Shown in pieces: positions 26,385 through 37,710 of a stretch of 64,000 bases of DNA. The notes beneath the pieces are model-generated. The model was not told where the DNA came from, did no database searches, and saw only the letters and a list, made by a program, of their open reading frames with translations. Position numbers and translations under genes: made by a program. How positions within the stretch are numbered: position 1 is the stretch's first letter; each line of letters opens with the position of its first letter. Origin of the DNA: Trochalopteron elliotii (Eukaryota; Chordata; Aves; Passeriformes; Leiothrichidae); contig JANPWX010000544.1 of NCBI GenBank assembly GCA_024734555.1, positions 190,281 through 254,280 of the forward strand, given 5' to 3'.

Positions 26385-27894
26385 CCAGGACTGGGTTTTT
26401 CAGGAGCCAAGTTAAATGACAGCGTGATTGTTCCTGGATAACTTCTGTTGCTGTAGGAATCCCAAGAGTATCACCAAAAACCCAAATACAAACAGCACCT
26501 TCCAGACAGTTCTCCCCTCCACACACACACAGTATTTCCCGCAGAACACAGAAAAAGGAGTTCAAGTGCTTAGAGATGATCCTTGCTCCTGAAATAGATT
26601 TTGAGTTGTATCATTTTTATGGTGTTGGTAAATACATGATTGTCTTTTTAAAAGCAGCTTTTCAGAAATGGCTCAGATACATTTCAGTGAGACGTCCTTT
26701 CACCCCTGTGGAAAAATGCAGTGTGTATTCTAACAATTATTACACCTTTATTCTGTGCATCAACTCTGTGTCTAAATGTCTGAAGTGACAGCATGTCTGG
26801 TCACATGAGCCCAGTTGACAAATTTGGCTAACGGTAACGCTTTAGGACAAAATTATGAAAAAAATGACAAATTAGCAATGGCACCTAATCAATAAATGAC
26901 ACAATATGGAACCCATGAAGCTGATAATGCAACCTCACAATTCCCTCATTTCATAAAATAAATTACCAGAGCTAAACATGTGCTAGATGATGTCTCATTT
27001 CCAGTTAGATTTCCCCCAACCAATAATAATTTTATCTGTAATTATATAGATTATAGTCCCAAAATGATCAGCAATGCACAAATTTCAGAACCTGGCAACT
27101 TTTAACCCTAAACCAGCCAGAAATAAGTGGTTTCCTCAGTGCTGTTGCCTTGAGACATCCTTTCACACAACACAGAGTGCCTCAGAAAAAGTTCCCAGCT
27201 GGAATATCACCACGACACTGACTAAAAACCAGGAAACAGAGTGACAAATCAGTTTGCCTTTGCTAGAGGAACTTCATAACTTCCCCACTTCATCTAGAAA
27301 AATACCACCACAGCACTGTCACTCTTGGAAGAACTCTCAAAATATTTCAAGATTTACCAGATAAATTTTCTGTCGTTGCAGCCAAGTGTTATTTTACTTT
27401 AACATATCACAGCAATACTGTAGGGTCTGAAATTATTTGCCTTCATTCTTCCAAGTAGCCTTGGTGACTTATCTAACTTCTGCAGGCTGGCATTTCCCAT
27501 GATGTGGTTTGCACAAAAAAGAAAACCCCAATTCTTCAAAAAAATCCTGAAGAAAATCTGTTTTATGATTTTGAAATTATCACAGAGCTAGCTGAGTTCA
27601 TCACAGCAGAGAAATTACATTCAGGTATTCCCTTTCTGCTACTTCCTGGTAATTCAGGGCAAATCTAGCAACAAGGAGTTCAAACCAGCCCTGTCCATCA
27701 CACACTGAGGGAAAGGTGCTTTGTCCTTTCTCTTGTCTGGAGAGGTGCTGAACCCACTCCAGCAGTGAGGCAGCAACCAGAGGGCTCCAAAATAAATTCC
27801 TTAAATGGTTTTAAAAAGCAGTTGGCAAAAATCCAGCAGCCCAGTGACAATGTCCAACACAGCAGATCAGAGGCACAGATAAACCAGATTTTCA

Positions 27895-28010
27895 AGGTAC
27901 AAGGGCCAGGCTGGACTAGGCTCTGACAAATCTGGTCTGGTGAAGGTGTCCCTGCTCAGGGTTGGAACTGGATGGTTTTAATGTCTCTTCCAACCCAAAC
28001 GTTCCTGAAA
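27895..28010 (+). mobile_element. CR1 LINE 3' fragment (short)
   Basis: GGCCAGGCTGGACTAGGCTC, a diverged GGTCTGGTGAAGGTGTCCCT block, GGTTGGAACTGGATGGTTTT and TCTTCCAACCCAAACGTTCC follow the order of the CR1 3' untranslated end. Only about 115 bp remain. Confidence 0.88.
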
Positions 28011-30030
28011 AAGTATGTAAGAACTCATGTAACTCACACCACTCATTATTTCCAAGGAATTAGAGGAAGTTGTCTCTGACTTTTCCCCTCCCAGGCTTTC
28101 TCCTCCTTTGGAGATTGCAGCCATCACCTCCAACCTTTGGAAGAAGAAAGAAGGAACAAAGTTTTCAGCTCTCCCAACAATCCAGAGCTGCCCACCACTG
28201 TATTTCCTTGTGGGAATCAGCCCATCCCTTTTGCATGGAAGTTCACCCAGATGGATGAAAAGCAATTACAAAAGCAGAGTCCTATATTGCCAACAGACAT
28301 TAGTGTTGGTTTGGGTGAAGAATTTAAAATTTTGCTCTTTTGAATACAGCAGCAAGGAATACAAGTCTATTTTCCAATGTATTTAAAGGGGAAGCCTTTT
28401 ATTTGAGGAAAATAGCATATTTTACTGTGGGGAAAAGACTTGACACAATAAATAAATAGAATTTGTTTCTTCAAAAGCTATTTAAACCCTGAGAGACTTT
28501 GAGAACAGGGCATTCTGCTAAAAACTAATTATTTAATATCCTGAAAAAGTGAAAAAATAATGTTAGCTCACATAGCCAAGACAGATCTGTTTGCAGCAAG
28601 GACTGTGCTTAACCCCAATACTGAAAATCTTTATGCATATTCCTCTCTTTACTGTTCTCATGTCCCGAAGCAACAGAAAAAGGCACAGAAAACAAACAGA
28701 TGAATGAAATATACTTCTGTGCTCGTCTGGAAAACTGGCCAATGCACACACTGATATATTTTTTATTTAAATCCCTTTTTTCTCTTCCAAGTGCCCCTGA
28801 AGCAGAGTATCACAAATTCCCCAGCCACACCCACAGACAGCATTTCACTGCTTTAAATCTCTGCTACACCAAAACACACTTCACGCCACATTCCTTGCTC
28901 ACAACCACTCTCCTCTTGCACTGGCAACCTGCAAGAGTTAATCCATCTGAAAAAAAAAATATAATTCTGGAAAAGAATCTTAGTCAGCAGCATCAGATTC
29001 ATAATCCAGGTGACCAAAAGAACTTCAGCCCTAGTCCATAAGAGCAATTTTGGCTGCAGATTTAGCAGGAAACTGTACCCCAAGGTCTCTGGGCACTGCC
29101 ATGGCATGAGCATTAAGGCTATAAAATAGCATATATAATTAACAAAATGCCAGCCAAGCACTTGGCAGGAAGATCTCATTCCTTCATGCTTGGGCTGGTG
29201 CTGCCCAACATGTGCAATGATCTCCAAGTTAAGTAGCTCTCGTGTGTTTTGGGTCAATTTACACACATCACTGCGCAGGGCCTAAAGAAAAGTAAAAATA
29301 AAATAAACTTCTTTCAATTTGCCATCACCTGAAAGAAAGAAAGAAAAAAAAACCAACAACGGCAAACAAACAAATAAAAACCCGAATTAAGTGCATTGCA
29401 AAAATGCCAATTCAGTTTGTCCCAACGCAAATGCAAAGGAAAATCTTCATCCTTGACAAGGAGAGGTAAAAAACTGTGCCCAAAGTCACCACGAAAAATG
29501 AGGTGTTGCAAATACCTCTAAAGCACAAATAACAGGTATGTCCAAATACCTATGATTTAGCTGGTGATAAATACTCTGCAGAATATTTCAGTTTTGCCCT
29601 TGTGCTCTTCTTCCAGCGATCCAAATTGTTACTCTCCAAACAGTTACGTGTTTATGTGCGACTGGGAGAAAACAGATTTTAAGTCTGATTCCAGATCCTT
29701 TGAAAATCTAAACTCCCAAAGCAGTTGATTTCCGAGCCTCTGGAGCAGGTATCTCCAGCCCAGCATCCAGAACAATGGGAGGTGAAAAATACACCCTTAA
29801 TCTGTATTCATTACCGTGAAACGTGTCCATATCACCTCCTGTCGCCTTAATGAAGGGTTGATTTAAGCATCTAATTGGGAGCGAAAAGTTCTGATGATAC
29901 ATGGCTTGCCTGGAAAGTCGGAGATAAAATACCTGCGAAAAGTGATGGGCTGGACCCTCACCTCCTGATGGTGCTCCGTGATTTAGAGCTCTGCTAAAAT
30001 CAGATCACCTACACCCTGTTTTCGACCCAC

Positions 30031-30050
30031 CAACACTTTTAAAAGTGTTG
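30031..30050. repeat. 20-bp perfect palindrome
   Basis: CAACACTTTTAAAAGTGTTG is its own reverse complement. It lies in a repeat-free segment with homeodomain-type sites and could be a dimeric protein-binding site or chance. Confidence 0.85.
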
Positions 30051-30650
30051 TCACAGAAGGCCAAAGATAAGGAACTGAGGCAAAAATCGGGGAAGTTTTG
30101 GGGAGGGAAGCCAAATGTTATTTGGATCGTCCAGAAATGGCTTAAAGTACTTGTGAAAAGTCCCAAACAAACTGCTGGGTGTCAGGCAGGACGAAAGGTA
30201 TCAGGTATCCCGCTGATCGAAAACCGACCCCGCATTTTAACCGGTTAAAACTTTCAGTTGATCTTAAAAATGAGTTCCTTTCCGCCTTTAGTATTATTTG
30301 CACATGCTGAGTCCTCTGCTCACCTATCTGGTGCCATGCTACAAATCAGAGCTACAGCCTTTGCTCCTAGACAACCCCATCATCCTTTTCCACATCACTT
30401 TCACAAAGTTTGCTCCTTATATTTCACTCTTTGCACCAATCTTAGACCTCGACCAGTTTTGGCAAAAAACAGATCATTTTTGAGAGGTTCTCTTTTTGTT
30501 TTTCTCCTGCCTGTGTGAAATTTCATTTTTTTAAACTGTGCTACAACAGGAGCTGTGCTGCGACAATGTCCTCACTCCAAGGAAGTTCTGCAGAAGTCTG
30601 GCCATAAAGAGATTTTCTGATGCAGTTCAGTCCACTAATACAACCCTCAG

Positions 30651-31423
30651 TGTTATAAATATATATTATATGATTGGCTTTTTGCAAAAATTGAAATTAA
30701 TACTATATGTGTTAGGTTAGAAAGTTATGTTGTATTAATGTAGTGTGCTATAAATGTATATTGTATTAATAAAATGTGTATCAATATAGTGTGTTATAAA
30801 TGTGTATTGTATCAATATAGCTTGTTATAAATGTATATTGTATTAATAGAGTGTGTATTAATATAGTGTGTTATAAATGTATATTGTGAACTTGGCTTCT
30901 TGCAAATATTAAAGTGGATGCTATATGTATAAAATTATAGTTTTTATTCCTGTTATTAGCAAAACTTACACATGGTAGTAAAATAGCTAATATGTAGTTA
31001 TGGTTGTAACTAGAGAGCCTGTTTGGTTAAAATAAAATCCAGCAAATATATGGTGAAGACTCTATCAACACCGACTGTCTGTAGAAAGTAGAGACCAAAG
31101 TCCAAGCTCTAAGTAATAATGAAGACACAGCAAAAAAACACGCATGCTCTAAAAACAACAGAGCCATACTTAAACAATTCCTAGAGTATAAAAACTAATT
31201 TGTAAAAAAAAAAAAAATTATATATACAACAAAACAATGCAATAAAAAAAAAGTATTTTAAAAAACCCTCAAAAATAGCAAACCATGGACTTGGCTGAAT
31301 GCCGAGTCAACCAGCCTAACCATACCTTGCTTTTTCTGTCTCTTAATTGTCTTGTTTTTTTTTTTTTTTATTAAACCTATTTTTGAAAATTTTACCAAAA
31401 AAAGGTAAACCTCGTTTTTAATA
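30651..31423 (-). mobile_element. Solo LTR, family L1 of this window, reverse orientation
   Basis: The reverse complement matches the copies at 31640, 33156 and 58528: a 5' block like AAAAACGAGGTTTACC with TTGGTAAAATTTT, a GGAATTGTTTAAGTATGGCT block mid-way, GCTAATAACAGGAATAAAAAC late, and an end in ATTTATAACA. A 5-bp flanking duplication CTCAG (30646-30650 and 31424-31428) fixes both ends. The copy is longer than its relatives because its 3' part (plus-strand 30716-30890) carries a tandem expansion of TATAAATGTATATTGTATTAA-like units. There is no internal retroviral sequence. Family assignment is by comparison within the window only. Confidence 0.85.
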
Positions 31424-31639
31424 CTCAGCATCTCTTTTTTTTCCTTACACCCAGTCATAAATTTACTTATCCTGGATAGAGGGTGGATATGAAAGCCTCT
31501 TTTCCAGAGGGGAAAGTTCTTGGAGGGTTGCCTGGATGTTGTGTGCTGATCACCGGGGCAGATGAAAGCCAACAGCCTGTGCTCCACCCCTGGGTGGAAG
31601 GAGCAGAGGAATGCACTCCCCTCCCAGCAGCCACACAGG

Positions 31640-32178
31640 TGTGAAAAACAGAGCTCACTTTTTCGGTAAATTTTAAGAAATAGGTTTAATAATAAAAAAT
31701 AAGACTATTAGAAAACAAAAAAAAAGCAAAGTATGGCTGGCCGGGTGCAGCCAAGTTTACAGCTTGCTATTTCAGAGCCAAGTTTACAACTTGCTGTTCT
31801 TTAAATACCCTTTTTATTGAATCAATGCGTTGAATATTCATATTTTTCTACAAACTAGTTTCCATATTCCAGGAATTGTTTAGCATGGCCCCTCCTTGGG
31901 TCTGCCTTTTTAGAGGATGTGTTTCTTGGCTGTGTCTTCATTATCACCTCCAGCTTGGGCCTTGGTCCAGACTTTCTTCAGATGGGAGATGATAGTTGGT
32001 ATATCAATAACAGGGTCTTTTTTACATGTTTACTGTAGGTTATTTTGGCCAAACAGGCAGTTTAAGTACACTATATTAATACAATATAACTTTCTAAAAT
32101 AATACACGTAGCATTCATTTCAATATTTGCGAATACATATATTTATATATTTATATATATTTATATATATTTATGACA
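31640..32178 (+). mobile_element. Solo LTR, family L1 of this window
   Basis: It begins TGTGAAAAACAGAGCTCAC, shares TTTGGCCAAACAGGCAG-type and TTTAGCATGGCCCCTCC blocks with its relatives, and ends TATATTTATGACA. It lacks about 70 bases (the GCTAATAGCAAAAATAAAAAC region) present in the other copies. It points away from the reverse copy ending at 31423, 216 bp to its left. No clear target-site duplication. Confidence 0.85.
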
Positions 32179-32269
32179 CCGGGATGAGCCTCCAGCTCTT
32201 GTCACAGCTCAGGGTGCCACCACCCTGATGGCCCCGATGGCATCACCGCCAGGTCGGCAGGTGGCTTTA

Positions 32270-32480
32270 GGGCTCGGCGATGGCTTTGTCACCCCTGCGG
32301 GTCACACTTTGACACCGTGCTAGGTCTGGATTTACGCCCTGGCCTTGGCTCCTGCTGGCGCTGTTCAACCAGGGCGGCTCATAAATGTGCAATTGATACG
32401 GAATCATCCTCAAAATCTGAGTTTTCCCAGCCGCGTTTCTGCGGGGCGGTAATTAATTATTCTGCTCGATTATTAGTAGC
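32270..32480. other. Repeat-free segment between LTRs with homeodomain-type sites
   Basis: The segment includes TAATTAATTATT, CGATTATTAG and ATAAATGTGCAATTGATACG with CpGs and no transposon similarity. It may be host regulatory DNA left between LTR insertions. Confidence 0.25.
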
Positions 32481-32582
32481 CCCTGGAGGTCTCCAGAGCA
32501 GCCCTCGGGGGGCTCTGGGTGGGGAATGGGAACCTCAGCCATGAGCAAGTCAGGCGCTGAGCCTCTTTAAAAAGTCTTAAAA

Positions 32583-32642
32583 AAACCCAAACCAAACCAA
32601 ACCAAACCAAACCAAACCAAACCAAACCAAACCAAACCAAAC
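32583..32642. repeat. (CCAAA)n microsatellite, about 11 units
   Basis: A pure pentanucleotide run, followed by a further 120 bases of A/C-rich degenerate repeat up to about 32760. Confidence 0.95.
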
Positions 32643-33155
32643 CCAAAACAAATCCCCAATAACAGCAACAAAAACAAGCATACAAACAAACAAACCAAAA
32701 AAACCCACCCAACCAAACAAAGCAAAAAAACCAAACAACAACAACAACAAAACCCTTTTAAAAACTTTAAAAAAGCTGAGACTTTTTCAAAAGTCGCACT
32801 TTTTAGGGCAAGTTCAACCAGCCCTTTTGGCTCTGCCATGCCCTCCGGCAGGGTGGGTGTGCGGAGGGCTGGGAGCGGTGCCCCCCAGCCACGGATCAAT
32901 CAAAAATCCCTTCCCTGGAACAGCCATCAGCACCCTGGCCCCATTCATCCTCATCCCACCCCAAATCCCTCGAGAGGGGACATTTGAGTCCAGATCGTGA
33001 CCGATTTGCACTTGTGCTTATCAGGGTGAGAATTTCACACCTTCCTGCGCGTCCATCACCGGGCAGCGACACAGGAGTGAAAAATCCAGCCTCAGGAGTG
33101 AAAAATCCTCCAAAATCCCCTGCTCCGGCTGCCCCCGGGGCTGCGCTGGTGACAG

Positions 33156-33793
33156 TGTGAAAAACGAGGTTTACTTTTTTGGTAAAATTTAAACGGTTTG
33201 ATAGAAAGACAATAGGAGATAGAGATAAAGTAAAGAGTTAATGGCTGGGTGCTTGGCGTTTAGCTAAGAGCGCACCTATTATTTTTGGAGACACTCCTTA
33301 AATACTTTTTTAAATGACATCATCCTGTTGCATATTCATAGACTATTATATATATTTATACTTTTTCACAAACTAATTTCTGTATTCTAGGAACTGTTTA
33401 GCATGGCCACTGCTCGGGTCGGCCTTATTAGAGCATGGGTGTTTTTTGGCTGTGGTTTTAATCTGTTTTTTATCACTTCCAGTTTGGGCTTTGGTCAATA
33501 CTTTCTATAGATGGTGAGTGTATGATAATTGGCCTGTCAACAGCAGGGTCCTCATCATATGTTCACTGGATGTTATCCCAGCCAAGCAGACACTTCAAAC
33601 ATATTATATCAACTATTCCCACTACGCCTAATTTTTGCTAATAGCAAAAATAAAAACTATATCCGTACAACAAAGCCATTTTAACATTATACATATAGCA
33701 TTTATTTTGATACTATTTATTTGATACTATTTTGATACTACTGTTTGATACTATTTATTTTGAAAGCCAACAATATAATATATATTTATAACA
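33156..33793 (+). mobile_element. Solo LTR, family L1 of this window
   Basis: It begins TGTGAAAAACGAGGTTTAC with TTTTTTGGTAAAATTTAAA, contains GGCTGGGTGCTTGGCG, GGAACTGTTTAGCATGGCCA and TTTTGCTAATAGCAAAAATA, and ends ATATATTTATAACA. Near its 3' end a TTTGATACTATTTAT unit is repeated about four times (33700-33765). There is no internal sequence and no clear flanking duplication. Confidence 0.88.
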
Positions 33794-34407
33794 ATAGGAT
33801 TGAGGGGGCCAAGGCACCGACCATGCTGCTCCTCAATGCCCTCAGGAATTCCCAGAAGTACCTCGAGCCCAAATCTCCTTAAAACTGGAATTGCCAAACT
33901 AACTGCCTCCTTGAAAAGCATCCACAAGACCTAGAGTTTAAGAACACGAAGGTTGTGTCCTGTAGCACTCAAGGTGACAATTTTGTGTCCTTAGGACTTT
34001 GCAACAAGCAGGAATTAAATCAGATCTGCGCCCAACTCTTTTTTTTTTTTTCTTTTCAGCACGAAGCACAAATATTTACGTGTTCTGCTGCTTCAGGTTC
34101 TAAAAACTGACATCCTTTGCTGCTCATTTAGGGCAGGGAGAAGGTGCTGTAAATCCCCGGTGCACAATTCCCGCTGGATTCAGCCTTGGAATCTCCGGAG
34201 ACGCTTCCTTGGAGTGTCTGTGAATACCCCGGGCTGGGAGCCGGAGAGCAGCTCTAATGATGGGTTATGTTAATGAGCCGAGCTGGGAATTGCAGCGGCT
34301 CGGGAGCGCATCTCTGCTGCAGTTCAGATTTAGGGGACAGGAAATTCAGCCCAGCTGGGTTGTTCGGCTGCCCAGGAGGGGTTCCCAAATGCCCTCATGT
34401 CCCAAAC

Positions 34408-34810
34408 TGTAGCAATGTATCTGTATAACACAGGCCATTCTGATGCACCAGCCAAACTGGTTGTGAGTAATATTACCAAACCACCTGCAGTTTTGTTGTT
34501 AAGAGCTCTCGGGAATTCATCGAGGTTACTGAGAAAACAACAGGATCAAAAGTAAGAAGAGAGCTTGAGAAAATGTCTGCAAAAAATGTAAACCCTAAAT
34601 AGGGGAAGCAGAACGTGCTGATGGACACTTGACCAATTGGATGTCCTGAAGGATGTGTGCCTGCCTCAGGAAGAAGCAGCTCGGCCAACCCAAAAATGCC
34701 CACGTGGACAGTAGACCTAGAATCTATATCTGCCCATGTAATGTAAACAATAAACTGTTCTGTTGGAATCATATTGGTTCTGTTATTCAGTGGCCCCATT
34801 TCCCCCTGCA
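34408..34810 (+). mobile_element. Solo LTR with intact 6-bp target-site duplication
   Basis: A 403-bp segment starts TGTAGCAATGTATC and ends TTTCCCCCTGCA, flanked by perfect direct repeats CCAAAC (34402-34407 and 34811-34816). It has TG...CA termini and an AATAAA at about 34750 followed by a TCTGTTGG/TTCTGTTATT T/G-rich stretch, as in the R/U5 part of an LTR. A 6-bp duplication is typical of betaretrovirus-like (ERVK-type) elements. It is unrelated to the other LTR families here. The family name is unknown to me. Confidence 0.85.
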
Positions 34811-35337
34811 CCAAACTGTGCTGAGTGAGATGCCAGTGAGGGTTAGAAGTTGAATCTCTCTCTTGGCATCACAAAGAATCATTGCTCATACTCAATATTT
34901 ATTAATTAATTGCGATTATTACCCACCTAAACTCTCACAGCGTGATAATGCCTTCATATTTTTCATCAAAATATCTAAATTTCACTTTCTGCGGAAATGC
35001 CATTGTTTAGAGGATGTAGAAATGGAGGAAAAATGCAAACGAAATTTTCACAATTTTTCGAAGCCAAGCAGGGTTAATTTATTGTACAACATAATAAACT
35101 ATGCTGCTGCAGTTCAGTCTTGTAGTTCGAGGTAAAGATTTTTAAAGACGAACTTTTAAATTACATCAATCAGCTCAGGGGTGCCTCAATCAGTTGCCCA
35201 GCTCTCAAAGAAAGACAACAACAACAACACCCACAAACAAACAATAAAAAACAACAACAAAACTAGAAAAACAAAACCTAAACAAAACAAACCCTGCCTC
35301 GTAGAAAGAGAAAGCAATTTAGTTACCATTTTCTGGT

Positions 35338-35389
35338 GAAAATAAAATAAAATAAAATAAAATAAAATAAAATAAAATAAAATAAAATA
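35338..35389. repeat. (AAAAT)n microsatellite, about 10 units
   Basis: A pure pentanucleotide run. Confidence 0.95.
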
Positions 35390-35826
35390 TAAAATTATAG
35401 CCTCTCATAGAAGATTAATGGAATTTATCAGAAGTTGTTCAGTAAGGTTCTAAACTAAGTCACGTTCTGTGCATGAAGCCACCCTCTGTGTGGAGTCAGG
35501 CTCTGATATTTTGTCTGCATGATCAGTAATTCTGTGCAAAATGGCCTGTTTCTAATCACCAGGGATCTCTTATTATCGCCCAGGTGTGCTGCAGGGACCT
35601 GGGCACGGGGGAGGACAGGGTCTGCCCGGTTCTTTTGGGGCCGTTCCCTGCGATTCTGGGGCCATTCCCGGCTGGAATGCGATGTGGGAAAGCGGATCCT
35701 GTGAGATCTGAATGCAGATTCGGGATGCCACCCCCTGCCCCGCCACTGATGGGGCATCCCCGAGCTCGATGTGGTGATAATCACAGCATCATTTGCTGCC
35801 CCTCCTGGGAATTGGCATTTTACCTC

Positions 35827-35852
35827 AAAAAAAAAAAAAAAAAAAAAAAAAA
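35827..35852. repeat. Poly(A) tract of 26 bases
   Basis: A homopolymer without a recognisable retroposed sequence before it. Comparable homopolymers are at 36944-36959 (T), 53970-53987 (A), 55363-55382 (T) and 61891-61908 (T). Confidence 0.9.
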
Positions 35853-37610
35853 GGCAGAAAATTCAGCAAAGGGGGTGAAAATACAGCGAGCCCATGAGTT
35901 CTGTTATGAGCTACCCCATACTGCAGCAGAGCTTTTCCATGCCATGGACCAGCATGTCCAGAAGGTATTACAGGATTAAAAAATACAACAAAAACAAACT
36001 TTGAAAAAAAAACAAAAACAAAAAACTGAGGTCTCAATTTTCTCCAACAGCAAAAAGCAAAGCTCTTTCTTGCCACTCTTCATTCCCCTGCCACGTAGCT
36101 CTCATTGCTCATTGGGACACTGATGACTTCTTCATCTGAATAACTGGCAGAAACACTTTTTACCCTCTCCAAATATCAGTCAGCAACTGGTGTAGTACGA
36201 GCTTTACTGCTCTGGGAAAAAAATATCAGTTTAAGGAAAAAATCCTCACTTCAATAAGATTTTTTTTTCAATTGAAATTTTTAATAGCAGCATATTTTAA
36301 GGCACCCTTTCCCCCTTCTTCCCTGAAACAACCTACAACTGTAATTCCCTCATGTAAAAGGCACTTTTGGTGATTTTGCAGAGTTATCCCGGGCGACACT
36401 GCTGCTCTAATCCCGCCACACCGGCGGCCCTTGGAAGCGAAACCTACAGTCAATTTTGATTTCGGCCACACCTTTGTAAAACTAGTTTTTCCATGCCAAA
36501 ATATATAACAGAGATCAAAATCTTCTCCATTAGTGCCAGAAGCAACAACTCTCTCAGGAGTGATAACCTCTGGCTAGGCTCCCAGCTGTCACCCAGGTAA
36601 AACTGCTTTACTAAACATCATGCACGTGAAAAAAATTGCCTTTCGATTCACCCACAGGGGGTTACGAGACACTTAAACAGCACAAAAACTGTGTTCCCCA
36701 CCAAGGTCTATCAGTGCACGGGTGACCCTCCCCTGGCAACCTTTTCCAGGCAAATCCCCGCTCCAAAGCGGCTCCAAAGGCGGCCGGGGCAGGATGGAGA
36801 GATAAGTGCCCGATCCCGCATTCCTCCCACACCCACAGCCCCCAGCCGGAGGGCGGATAAAGGGGAGGCAGCTGCCTCCCAGGAGTCGTGCCTGAAACTC
36901 CCCAAATTGTGCTGCTAACTGATTCAATCACGGCCTTTAAGGCTTTTTTTTTTTTTTTTCAGGATGAAGGTTGAGGAGGCGTTTGGCTGTTTGTCCCTCT
37001 GTGTTTCTGTGTGTTCCTGATGGTCCGTTTAGTAACGGGCTTGCAGAAATATTTCCTCCAAAGCAGGCACAGGGAGCAAATCCCTGTGCTCACAAAGGCC
37101 CAGTTCACCATATTTTAATGTCACTTTGCAGACTCTCAGCTTCAACAAGGATGCCAACCTGCAGGCAGCCATTAATATGATGTTTTATCTTGCTGTACGT
37201 GCAAGGGAAATGGGTTGGAAATGGTGAGAATTCACTCGGAGTGCACAACAGAAAGGCACAGACTTTAACCAGGAGGGTTTTGGTAGGATGCTGTACGGAA
37301 GGGTCACATAGAATGAAAAGGCTGAATAAATCCCATGGCCAATTACATGGTCACTGAATCATGAAAAGGCCAGGCTCCTGGAATTTTGCAGCTGCTAGTA
37401 GATTCAACGGATGCAGCAAACCAGCAGCAAACTCAGCTACAAGTTACCCCCACCACGGAATTGATTTGGAACAAAATTAACTCAGAGCAAACCCCCATCA
37501 CGCAGAAATTTTTGAGGGAACACTGATAGACTTTAAATCCCATCATTACATTTCTTTGTCCTCAGCATACTTTACTACAAAACACATAAATTGCCTCTTC
37601 TGTTTGATGA

Positions 37611-37710
37611 AAAGTATGGAAAACTTCGTGGGGGTTTTCTTTTTAGTTTAATAAAAGTAAATATTTAATGCAAAGTATGGAAAACTTTGTAGGGGGTTTC
37701 TTTTTAGTGA
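37611..37710. repeat. 61-bp imperfect tandem duplication
   Basis: AAAGTATGGAAAACTTCGTG and AAAGTATGGAAAACTTTGTA, each followed by a GGGGGTTT(T)CTTTTTAGT block, recur at a spacing of 61 bases (starts 37611 and 37672). Confidence 0.85.

Larger units (their letters stand above)
26385..30645. other. Noncoding, no gene recognised
   Basis: The AT-rich unique segments at 26790-27070 and 29780-30250 have TAAT/ATTA-type sites and could be conserved elements. One CR1 fragment at 27.9 kb. No exon recognised. Confidence 0.55.

Noticed and set aside
32179..33155. Provirus internal region between the two forward LTRs
   Set aside because: No primer-binding site after the first LTR, no polypurine tract before the second and no retroviral frame; the two LTRs look like separate insertions.
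35827..35852. Poly(A) tail of a processed pseudogene
   Set aside because: The sequence before the A run shows no coding similarity or target-site duplication.
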